Assembly (NCBI GenBank): GCA_023958095.1
Contig: JAMLGJ010000006.1
Coordinates: 1 to 64,000 of the forward strand
DNA length: 64,000 bases
Direction: 5' to 3'
Origin: Microthrixaceae bacterium
Lineage (GTDB): Bacteria; Actinomycetota; Acidimicrobiia; Acidimicrobiales; Microtrichaceae
Shown: positions 19,380 through 26,513 of the stretch, in pieces
Layout: each line of letters opens with the position of its first letter
How positions within the stretch are numbered: the stretch's first letter is position 1
The notes under the pieces: generated by a model
What the model saw: only the letters and a program-made list of their open reading frames with translations
The model's database searches: none
What the model was told of the DNA's origin: nothing
Position numbers and translations under genes: made by a program

Positions 19380-20255
19380 ATGCGCTTCGGGATGATCTTC
19401 GCCAACACGCTCGGCTTCGCCACCCCACAGGGGGCGATCGACATGGGGCGCGCCGCCGAGTCGGCCGGCTTCGAGTCGGTGTGGACCGTTGAGCACACGG
19501 TGTTCCCCGACGACTACGAGTCCACCTATCCCTACGACTCGTCGGGGAAGATGGCGATGGCGGCGGACACCCCGCTTCCGGATCCCCTGATCTGGTTGAC
19601 CTGGGTGGCGGCCCACACCGAGCGCCTGCGCCTGGCCACCGGGATCCTGATCCTGCCGCAGCGGAACCCGCTCGTGCTGGCCAAGACCCTGGCCACGCTC
19701 GACGACCTCTCCGGTGGGCGCGTCGAGCTCGGCATCGGTGTGGGATGGCTGCGCGAGGAGTTCGAGGCCCTGGGCGTGCCGTTCGCCGGCCGGGGCCGGC
19801 GAACCGACGAGTACGTGGAGGCGATGCGGGCGCTCTGGGACGGGGACCACGCCGAGTACTCCGGTGAGTTCGTCGACTTCTCGGGTGTGTCGGTGAACCC
19901 CAAGCCGGCCAACGGGCGGGTGCCGATCCACGTGGGTGGCCACACCGAGGTCGCCGCGAGGCGCGCGGGGCGTCTCGGCGACGGTTTCTTCCCGGGGGAG
20001 GGTGACCTCGGATCGCTCCTGGACGTCATGAGTGCGAGTGCCGAGGAACACGGGCGTGACCCCGAGGGAATCGAGATCACCTCCACCGATCCGGCGGTCT
20101 GGGGCGACGAACCGTTGGCCGCAATCGAGGCGCTCGCAGCGAAGGGCGTGAGCCGGGTGGCGGTCCCGGGTGTGATCTTCGGCCTCGCGGCCGACCCGGT
20201 CGCGGCGATCGCGGAGTTCGGTGAGCGAGTGATCACCCCCGCGAGGGACCTCTGA
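19380..20255 (+). CDS. LLM-class (luciferase-like) F420-dependent oxidoreductase
   Basis: 291 residues. The TIM-barrel flavin/F420 family is recognised from SVWTVEHTV, RLRLATGILILPQRNP and ELGIGVGWLREEFEALGVPF, which line the cofactor pocket in this family. The cofactor is probably F420, as in most actinobacterial members; the substrate is unknown. TACGGT (19368-19373) ends exactly 6 nt before the ATG, indicating a leaderless mRNA and its own promoter despite the short distance from the lipoprotein gene. Confidence 0.88.
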   Translation: MRFGMIFANTLGFATPQGAIDMGRAAESAGFESVWTVEHTVFPDDYESTYPYDSSGKMAMAADTPLPDPLIWLTWVAAHTERLRLATGILILPQRNPLVLAKTLATLDDLSGGRVELGIGVGWLREEFEALGVPFAGRGRRTDEYVEAMRALWDGDHAEYSGEFVDFSGVSVNPKPANGRVPIHVGGHTEVAARRAGRLGDGFFPGEGDLGSLLDVMSASAEEHGRDPEGIEITSTDPAVWGDEPLAAIEALAAKGVSRVAVPGVIFGLAADPVAAIAEFGERVITPARDL

Positions 20256-20324
20256 CGGCGACGGGTGCACCGAGCCCGCCGCGACCTGCGCGGCCGGGGT
20301 CCCCGCCACACCGACACCGGAGCC

Positions 20325-21455
20325 TCAGATGAGTTCGAAGGAACCTGCCTCGAGTGCATGGTGGGCCGAGCGCGTCGCCATGGCACAGAACATCTCGTCG
20401 CCCCGCTCGGTCCTGCCGACCACCTGTGAGGCACCGATCGCCATCACCAGACCGTCGAGTGCGTAGCGCCGGTAGCCGCTGGTGATCTCGTCGTCGGTCA
20501 CCCCGATGCCCCGCGACCGGAGTCTCGACCCGTAGCGACCGAGCAGTTCCGCCTCGTGTCGCCGTCGCAGCTCCGGTGGCATCGCACCACCCATGAAGTA
20601 GGACACATCGGCGAGCGCAGGCCCCACGCTCACCGTCTGCCAGTCGACCACCGCCACCCGGTCCGACCCGTCGGCATCGGGCAACAGGAGGTTGTCGGGC
20701 CTGAAGTCGCCATGGGTGACGCTCGTGGGGCCCGGCCGTTCCACCAGGTAGCGGGACGCGAGCCCGACGAGACGTTCGGCGGCCGAGAGCACCTCGGCGT
20801 CGAGCACGGACGCGTAGCGTTCGGCGAACCCCTCGTAGAGCATCGCGAGCAGCACTGCGTGGGCGTTGGGGTCACCGCGGTCGGTCAGGAACTCCTCGGT
20901 GCCCCCGGGTGGGCCCGCCCACCAGGTCGCGTGCAGGTCGGCCAGTTCGTCCAGTGCTGCGCCGACGTGCTCGGGTTCCATGCCACCGACCTGGTCGCCC
21001 TGGGTCGCCCCGGTCAGGTCCTCGAGCACCAGCAGGAAGTCGTCGCCGTTGGCGTTGAGGGCCGCCAGGTGGCAACGCGGGACGCGCGCGGTGCATGTCG
21101 GGGCCATCCTCGAGTAGAAGCCGACCTCGGTCTCCGGGTGCCGCAGCGTCGCCGAGGTGAGCCTCGAGGTCGGGTCCTCCGAGCCGGTCTTCACCACCAC
21201 CGACGACGGGAAGCCTTCACCGTCGCCGCCATCCAGGTCGAACACCACCCGATGGCAGGACGCCACCTGCCCGGTGCCCACCGCCCGGGTGCGGACCCCG
21301 ACCACGTGGGGGTCATCGCCGCGCCGGCGCAGCTCGCGGTTCCAGAACGCCGGGGTCTCGAGTGCGGCCAGGAGCAGGCCGTGGTCCTCGAGGAGCTCCG
21401 TGACCGACGGGGCTGTCGCATCGTCGGGGGCGTTGGTGGCGTCGGGTGCGGGCAT
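20325..21455 (-). CDS. Phosphotransferase of the aminoglycoside/ecdysteroid-kinase-like family
   Basis: 376 residues. A kinase-like fold is shown by a VVVKTGS lysine segment (Lys89), the catalytic loop HGDFRPDN (248-255) and the metal-binding VDWQ (270-273). The layout resembles EcKinase-like/DUF1679 and acyl-CoA-associated phosphotransferases rather than antibiotic-resistance enzymes. The substrate is unknown. TAGGCT lies 9 nt upstream of the ATG, giving a very short leader. It diverges from the brkB-like gene. Confidence 0.82.
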   Translation of the reverse strand: MPAPDATNAPDDATAPSVTELLEDHGLLLAALETPAFWNRELRRRGDDPHVVGVRTRAVGTGQVASCHRVVFDLDGGDGEGFPSSVVVKTGSEDPTSRLTSATLRHPETEVGFYSRMAPTCTARVPRCHLAALNANGDDFLLVLEDLTGATQGDQVGGMEPEHVGAALDELADLHATWWAGPPGGTEEFLTDRGDPNAHAVLLAMLYEGFAERYASVLDAEVLSAAERLVGLASRYLVERPGPTSVTHGDFRPDNLLLPDADGSDRVAVVDWQTVSVGPALADVSYFMGGAMPPELRRRHEAELLGRYGSRLRSRGIGVTDDEITSGYRRYALDGLVMAIGASQVVGRTERGDEMFCAMATRSAHHALEAGSFELI

Positions 21456-21547
21456 CGTGGCGGGAGCCTACCGAGCCCTCCCTGTCGGCGAGGCGGATCC
21501 GCTCCGGGTGCCCGACGGGGTGCTCCACAGGGACCAGACTCGTCGGG

Positions 21548-22786
21548 GTGGAGGACTCCCAGCAGCGATCCGGACAGCCATCGCGGGACACCGACCGCGA
21601 GGCTGATGCGGACCATGGGGCTGATCCCGGCCAGGGGGCGGATGCCGACCGCGCGGCGGATGCTGACCGCGAAGCTGATGCCGGCCATGGGGTGGGTGCC
21701 GACGGTGCAGCTGATGCCGGCCATGGGGTGGGTGCCGACGGTGCAGCGGATGCCGAGGGTGCAGCGGATGCCGAGGGTGCAGCGGATGCCGACGGTGGGG
21801 ACGCCGGGAGTGCCGAGGACCGCCCCAACCTGTTGGACCGCACCCTCGACCGGGTCGACTCCCTGCAACGGCGTGTGCCCCCGGTGGCGGTGGTGCACGG
21901 AGTCCTCAAGAAGTACGGCGAGGACCGCGGTGGCCAGCTGGCGATGATGCTGTCGTACCGGGGGTTCTTCTCGCTGTTCCCGCTGCTGTTGGCGTTCGTG
22001 GGTGTGGTCGGGTTGCTGCTGGACGGCAACCCCGAACTGCGCGACAACCTGATCGACTCGACCCTGTCCGCGGTGCCGGTGGTGGGCGAGGAGGTCGCCG
22101 ACAACGGCGCCTCGCTGCAGGGCAGCCTCGTGGTCGTGATCGGATCGCTGCTGGTCTCCCTGTGGTCCGGGCTGGGCCTGTTGGAGGTGCTCCAGGAGGC
22201 GCTCAACAACGTCTGGGGTGTGCCGCGCTTCGAACGGCCGCCCTGGATCCTGCGACGCCTGAGGGCCCTTCCAGGTGCCCTGTTGATCGGGGCCTGCCTG
22301 GTGCTCTCGGGTTCCTCGGCATGGGTGTTCCGCGACCCGGACCTGCACCGTTTGCAGCGCATCGCGGGCTACCTGCTGCCCTTCGTCGCAGGCGCCCTGT
22401 GCTACCTGGGACTGCACGCGCTGTTGTGTGTCCGCAAGGTCCCCTTCACCGCCCAGCTGCCCGGAGCGGTGGCGACGGGCGCGTTCTGGTTGGCGCTGCA
22501 GCTGCTCGGGACGTGGTTCGTGAACCGCTACGTGTTGCAGTCCTCGGACACCTACGGCGTGTTCGTGATCGTGTTCGGGCTGCTGTCGTGGGCCTACCTG
22601 CTGGGCCTGCTCTACCTGTACGCCAACGAGCTGTCGGTCGTGCTGCACGACCGCCTGTGGCCGCGCAGCCTCACCGGGCGCAACCTGACCGATGCCGACC
22701 TGGCCGCCCAGGAGTCGGTCGTCGCCAAGGAGGCCCGGATCCGTGAGATGGCTCTCGAGGTGGAGGTTCCGCGGCTGCCCCGCTGA
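21548..22786 (+). CDS. YihY/BrkB-family inner membrane protein with a repetitive acidic N-terminus
   Basis: About 412 residues from the GTG at 21548; the exact start is uncertain because the 5' region is repetitive. After roughly 100 low-complexity residues rich in Ala, Asp and Gly comes a BrkB core with SYRGFFSLFPLLLAF and about six membrane helices, ending in a charged cytosolic tail. Function in this family is unsettled; it was once annotated as ribonuclease BN, which is not supported. The acidic leader is encoded by 36-bp and 18-bp repeats (21675-21800). Confidence 0.82.
   Translation: MEDSQQRSGQPSRDTDREADADHGADPGQGADADRAADADREADAGHGVGADGAADAGHGVGADGAADAEGAADAEGAADADGGDAGSAEDRPNLLDRTLDRVDSLQRRVPPVAVVHGVLKKYGEDRGGQLAMMLSYRGFFSLFPLLLAFVGVVGLLLDGNPELRDNLIDSTLSAVPVVGEEVADNGASLQGSLVVVIGSLLVSLWSGLGLLEVLQEALNNVWGVPRFERPPWILRRLRALPGALLIGACLVLSGSSAWVFRDPDLHRLQRIAGYLLPFVAGALCYLGLHALLCVRKVPFTAQLPGAVATGAFWLALQLLGTWFVNRYVLQSSDTYGVFVIVFGLLSWAYLLGLLYLYANELSVVLHDRLWPRSLTGRNLTDADLAAQESVVAKEARIREMALEVEVPRLPR
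21675..21800. repeat. 36-bp (two copies) and 18-bp (three copies) in-frame tandem repeats
   Basis: Two identical 36-bp units start at 21675 and 21711. They are followed by 18-bp units at 21747 and 21765 (identical) and 21783 (diverged). Both periods preserve the reading frame of the brkB-like gene. Confidence 0.88.
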
Positions 22787-22818
22787 GTGGGCTCCCGGAA
22801 CGGCGTCCCCGGTGGGGG

Positions 22819-23307
22819 TCAGCCCGGGTGGCGGGCGCGGGCGTCCTCGATCGCGGCGAGTGCCTCGGTTCGGCCGGCCCAGTCGCCCAGCTCGCTCTTC
22901 TTGCCGGGTTCGAGGTCCTTGTAGACCATGAAGAAGTGCCGCACCTCGGCGAGCAGGAACGGGTCCACGTCGTCGAGGTCCTCGATGCCGTCCCAGCGGG
23001 GATCTCCGGCAGGTACGCACAGGACCTTCAGGTCTCGTCCGGCCTCGTCGGCCATCTCGAGCACCGCAACCGGCCTGGCCCGGATGTGGCAACCCGGGAA
23101 CGTGGGGTCCTCGAGCAGCACCAGGGCATCCAGGGGGTCGCCGTCCTCGGCGAGGGTGTCAGGGAAGAACCCGTACTCCGCCGGGTACACGGTGGCCGCG
23201 AACAAGTGGCGGTCCAGCCACACCTCACCGGTGTCGTGGTCGATCTCGTACTTGTTGCGCGACCCCTGTGGGATCTCGACGACGACCTCGAACGATGTGG
23301 TGCTCAC
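22819..23307 (-). CDS. ppa: Soluble family I inorganic pyrophosphatase
   Basis: 162 residues from GTG 23307, the usual length for actinobacterial enzymes. The signature DGDPLDALVL with its metal-binding aspartates is intact, as are EIPQGSRNKYE near the N-terminus and a PAEYGFFPDT segment. It hydrolyses pyrophosphate in the cytoplasm and so drives biosynthesis. TAGCCT lies 7 nt before the GTG, consistent with a leaderless mRNA, and argues against an in-frame start 11 codons upstream. Confidence 0.96.
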   Translation of the reverse strand: MSTTSFEVVVEIPQGSRNKYEIDHDTGEVWLDRHLFAATVYPAEYGFFPDTLAEDGDPLDALVLLEDPTFPGCHIRARPVAVLEMADEAGRDLKVLCVPAGDPRWDGIEDLDDVDPFLLAEVRHFFMVYKDLEPGKKSELGDWAGRTEALAAIEDARARHPG

Positions 23308-23354
23308 CCGGTCGAGGCTATCCGCCGCCGCGGGTGGCACGAACGTGAGCCGAC

Positions 23355-23948
23355 CTAGGCGGTCGGGCTCCCGGCGGTGATCCCCCGCATGCCGGACCAG
23401 GCCAGGTTCGCAACCGCATCGGAGAGGTCCCTGATCGCGGGTTCGCGGTCGTGGGTCAACCAGTAGCGGCTGGCCGCCTCGGTCATGCCCACGATGGTGT
23501 GGGCGATCAGGTCCCTGTCCGCTGCGGGACGGCCGTCGACCACGATGAGCTCGGCGATCGCCTCGGCGATGGTCTCCTCCACCGAGCGGGTCAACGACGA
23601 GAACTCGGGATCCCGTCGTGCACCGGCGCCGAAGAGCACCTTGTAGGCGTCGCTGTGCTCACCCATGAAGTCGAAGTAGGCGGCGAAGCCCGCTTCGATC
23701 TGTCCCCTCGGCCCGTCGGCGTCCGCGGTTGCCTTGGCGATCCGGCTCCTGAGCTGCTCGCCCACATCGGAGAGCAGCTCGAGGAAGAGCTCCCGCTTGG
23801 AGGTGAAGTGCTGGTACAGCACGGGCTTGGTGACCCCGGCGGCTTCCGCCACGTCGTTCATAGAGGTGTTGTGGAAGCCCCGTTCGGCGAACACCGAGGT
23901 GGCGACCTCCAGCAGCTGCTCTCGCCGTTGTGCTGCTGGCAGTCTCAT
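23355..23948 (-). CDS. TetR-family transcriptional repressor
   Basis: 197 residues. The N-terminal TetR helix-turn-helix is clear (AERGFHNTSMNDVAEAAGV, then TKPVLYQHFTSKRELF). The C-terminal ligand domain includes an AYFDFMGEHSDAYKVLF segment. The ligand is not identifiable. Directly upstream (23991-24072) are a perfect palindrome and extra half-sites, the expected autoregulatory operator. A partial match to the same operator lies before etfB at 60554, so control of electron-transfer flavoprotein and acyl-CoA metabolism is a reasonable hypothesis. Confidence 0.9.
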   Translation of the reverse strand: MRLPAAQRREQLLEVATSVFAERGFHNTSMNDVAEAAGVTKPVLYQHFTSKRELFLELLSDVGEQLRSRIAKATADADGPRGQIEAGFAAYFDFMGEHSDAYKVLFGAGARRDPEFSSLTRSVEETIAEAIAELIVVDGRPAADRDLIAHTIVGMTEAASRYWLTHDREPAIRDLSDAVANLAWSGMRGITAGSPTA

Positions 23949-23990
23949 CGATCCATTCCTGGTCCGCTCCGGGTCCGGCCGTGGCGCTCC

Positions 23991-24072
23991 GGGCTGTTGT
24001 TACCGGGCTGTTGTTACCGGGCTGTTGTTACCGGGCTGTTGTTACCGGGCTGTTGTTACCGGGCGGTAACAA
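23991..24072. promoter_or_regulatory. Candidate TetR operator: 20-bp palindrome plus four tandem half-sites
   Basis: Five exact copies of the 14-bp unit GGGCTGTTGTTACC run from 23991 to 24060. The last runs into GGGCGGTAACAA, forming a palindrome with arms TTGTTACC and GGTAACAA around GGGC (24053-24072). The other four copies each carry one TTGTTACC half-site in direct orientation, 14 bp apart. The array lies 43-124 bp upstream of the tetR start codon, where a repressor would autoregulate. Confidence 0.8.
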
Positions 24073-24157
24073 GATACCAGAGGTCGGTCACGGGGACATG
24101 TTGGCAACACCCGCGCACAGGCCGCGATGGTCCGCCTGCCCCGGGGTTGTCGGGGCC

Positions 24158-24199
24158 GTCGCACCCTCGCTGATGAGGGTCGCACCCTCGCTGATGAGG
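24158..24199. repeat. 21-bp tandem repeat, two perfect copies
   Basis: Units 24158-24178 and 24179-24199 are identical (gtcgcaccctcgctgatgagg). They lie in the 305-bp gap between tetR and the sucrase/ferredoxin-like gene. The rest of that gap (24073-24157, 24200-24253) has no recognisable gene. Confidence 0.85.
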
Positions 24200-24253
24200 A
24201 GCCGAGCGGGGTGCCGGCACGGTGATGGCCGCCCGGAGCGTATCTTCGTGCCC

Positions 24254-25243
24254 ATGGTCGCCACCGCAGACGAGCCGTCCATGCGTTGCGCCCTGCGTCA
24301 TGTCGCCGAGCAGGTCGATCCGGCCGGCACCGCATCGGTCTGGGACGCCGTGCTCGTGGTCGAGGTGCCACTGCCGTGGGCCCGGGACATCACGGAGGCA
24401 GAACCCTTCGCCTCCCTCTGCGAGCGTCCCGTGGGCACGATCACCGGCTCGGACGGACGCACCTGGAGGCCCCAGGGGATCGTGCCGGACGACCCCGACG
24501 CAGGCGTGCGCGTCATCGCCCACGAGGGCCCATCGGAGGGTGTGGGGCCGATGACGCGCCGCGAGTGGCTGGTCCCCCCGGATGCCCGGGCGGACCTGGT
24601 CGCGTTGTGCCGCGCACTGCTGGAGGCCGACGCGCCGGCACTGGAGCGCTTCGAGGGCATGCGCGACGACCCCCCGGCCGGCACGGTGGATGTGTTGCTG
24701 TGCACCCATGGCGCCCGCGACGTGTGCTGCGGCGGTTCGGGAACCGCGCTTTTCAACGAGGTGCTCGCAGCCATGGACACGCGGCACTCCCACGCCCGGC
24801 TGTTCCGCACCAGCCACACCGGAGGGCACCGGTTCGCACCCACGGCGTTGTCGTTCCCCGAGGGCGTCGCGTGGGCGCACCTGGATGCCGGGACACTCCT
24901 CGCGGTGCTCGCGCACGACGGGGATCCGGCCACACTCGGGCCACACGTGAGGGGTGCGGTGACCCTCGGCGGATCCCATGCGCAGGTGGCCGACCGCGAG
25001 GGGTTCCTGCGGTGGGGTTGGGACTGGTTCACCGAGCGGCGCAGTGTGCGCTGCGTCCAGGGGGATCCCTCGGGGGACGCGTCGCGCACCGAGGTGCTGG
25101 CCGAGCCCGTGTCGGGTGGGAGCCGCGGGGTGGTGGTGGACGTGGAGCTGGCCGGGCACATAGCGAAGGTTCCCTGCGGCGAGCCCGCCTCCGGGCAGGA
25201 CCCCCTCGAATCGGTCTGGAGGGTGACCGGCGTCAGTACGTGA
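24254..25243 (+). CDS. Sucrase/ferredoxin-like protein (Suc_Fer-like family)
   Basis: 329 residues. The family is recognised from CTHGARDVCCGGSG, in which cysteines could ligate a thioredoxin-like 2Fe-2S centre, and the downstream TSHTGGHRFAPT motif. These proteins have a thioredoxin-like ferredoxin fold; the biological role is poorly defined despite the historical sucrose name. TATCTT ends 7 nt before the ATG, so the start is probably leaderless. The 3' end overlaps a convergent membrane-protein gene by 11 bp. Confidence 0.85.
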   Translation: MVATADEPSMRCALRHVAEQVDPAGTASVWDAVLVVEVPLPWARDITEAEPFASLCERPVGTITGSDGRTWRPQGIVPDDPDAGVRVIAHEGPSEGVGPMTRREWLVPPDARADLVALCRALLEADAPALERFEGMRDDPPAGTVDVLLCTHGARDVCCGGSGTALFNEVLAAMDTRHSHARLFRTSHTGGHRFAPTALSFPEGVAWAHLDAGTLLAVLAHDGDPATLGPHVRGAVTLGGSHAQVADREGFLRWGWDWFTERRSVRCVQGDPSGDASRTEVLAEPVSGGSRGVVVDVELAGHIAKVPCGEPASGQDPLESVWRVTGVST

Positions 25244-25538
25244 ACGGCTCGCCCCGGTCCTCCTTGTCGGCGGCCTTGGCCCCGTAGGAGAGGATGATCG
25301 CCGGCAGCAGGACGATCGAGCCGACGATCAGCAGGACGATGATCGTGGTCACGAGCCACGAGGGCAACTGGGTGACCAGGGCCACGACGAACAGGACCAT
25401 GGCCAGTGCGAAACACGCGTAGCCGGTGCGTTGGGCGGCACCGGTCAACCGCAGGAGCCTGCGCCTCCTGAGCAGCACCGGGTCGGTGTCCTCCGGTGTG
25501 GGGTGCACCTGCGGACGGTCGTGGTCACGCACCGCCAA
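25233..25538 (-). CDS. Small membrane protein of unknown function with two helices
   Basis: 101 residues from TTG 25538, or 99 from GTG 25532. The GTG has CATCCT exactly 6 nt upstream and may be the true leaderless start. An arginine-rich stretch (LLRRRRLLRL) precedes two hydrophobic segments at about 38-57 and 61-83, ending in a charged cytoplasmic tail. I recognise no family. It overlaps the end of the Suc_Fer-like gene by 11 bp, tail to tail. Confidence 0.7.
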   Translation of the reverse strand: MAVRDHDRPQVHPTPEDTDPVLLRRRRLLRLTGAAQRTGYACFALAMVLFVVALVTQLPSWLVTTIIVLLIVGSIVLLPAIILSYGAKAADKEDRGEPFTY

Positions 25539-25735
25539 AGGATGCCCGATCGGGGCACCCCGTGGGAACCCGGTGCACGCACGGTGCGGCGATCCCGGCC
25601 GTGGATGTGGTGAGGGGGTACCGAATGGGCCGAAACATCACTAGGCTGCGGCGACCGAGGGGGAGCACGACCGGGTGATGGATGCTCAGCACGTGCCGCG
25701 ACGCGGTGTGCCGGGCACCGGGAGAGGAGAGGAGC

Positions 25736-26446
25736 ATGTCGGGACGTCTGTACCTCGACTACTGCGGGGAGGAATGCGTGGTCGACCCGCGCCGGACCCT
25801 GAGCTTCGGGCGCCAGGGCGACCTCGTCATCGACGACAACCCGTACCTTCACCGGGTGCTGGGCGTGTTCGCCAACCGCCGGGGCAACTGGATCCTCTCG
25901 AACGCGGGGCGCAGCATCGTGTTGAACGTCTCGGACCGCAACGGTCCGAGTTCCGCGGTGGTCGCACCGGGGACCTCGGTCGGTCTGGGCATTTCCGAGT
26001 TCGCCGTCACCTTCGTCGCCGGGCGCACCCGCTACCAGATGGAGGGCAGCCTCGAGGCGGTCGAGGCGGCGCACGACACCGACCCGGAGCGGCAGTGGGC
26101 GGGCCGTGGCCAGTCGACCCTCGAGTGGGGGGTGGTGGAACTGAACCGGGAGCAGCGGCAACTTCTGGTCGACCTGGCCGCGCCACGCCTGTCGGACCCC
26201 CACGCCCCCGACTGGATGCCCGAACCGCGTGCTGCGTGCGCGCGCCGGCTCGGCTGGTCCCTGTCGAAGTACAACCGCAAGCTCGACCACCTGTGCGAGA
26301 AGCTGCACCGTGCCGGGGTGCCGGGACTCATCGGTTCCGAGGGTGCCCAGGCCGCCCAGCGTCGCCGGGTGCTCGTCGAACACGCGCTCGCGGTGGGGCT
26401 CGTCACCCCGGCCGACCTGCAGGAGTCGGCGCCCCATCCCTGTTGA
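25736..26446 (+). CDS. FHA-like protein with C-terminal helical DNA-binding-like region
   Basis: 236 residues from ATG 25736, preceded by a strong GAGAGGAGAGGAG ribosome site. Residues 1-105 look like a forkhead-associated beta sandwich (RTLSFGRQGDLVIDDNPYLHRVLG, then NRRGNWILSN). The rest is helical, with a RLGWSLSKYNRKLDHLCEKL segment resembling a winged helix. A TAGGCT -10 box at 25642-25647 would give a leader of about 80 nt. The convergent EssC-like gene also has an N-terminal FHA region, so the two may share a phosphorylation-dependent secretion or signalling role (inference from context). Confidence 0.72.
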   Translation: MSGRLYLDYCGEECVVDPRRTLSFGRQGDLVIDDNPYLHRVLGVFANRRGNWILSNAGRSIVLNVSDRNGPSSAVVAPGTSVGLGISEFAVTFVAGRTRYQMEGSLEAVEAAHDTDPERQWAGRGQSTLEWGVVELNREQRQLLVDLAAPRLSDPHAPDWMPEPRAACARRLGWSLSKYNRKLDHLCEKLHRAGVPGLIGSEGAQAAQRRRVLVEHALAVGLVTPADLQESAPHPC

Positions 26447-26513
26447 GCCCCCGCCGCTGCCAACAGCACAACAACGCGGGCACCCACGGCGGTCACACGG
26501 GCATGCGAGCCGG

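Noticed and set aside
20325-21455. Aminoglycoside resistance gene.
   Set aside because: Only the general kinase fold is shared; length and motifs fit ecdysteroid-kinase-like phosphotransferases with unknown substrates.
23991-24060. CRISPR-like array.
   Set aside because: The 14-bp units abut without spacers and no cas gene is present; an operator array or slippage repeat fits better.
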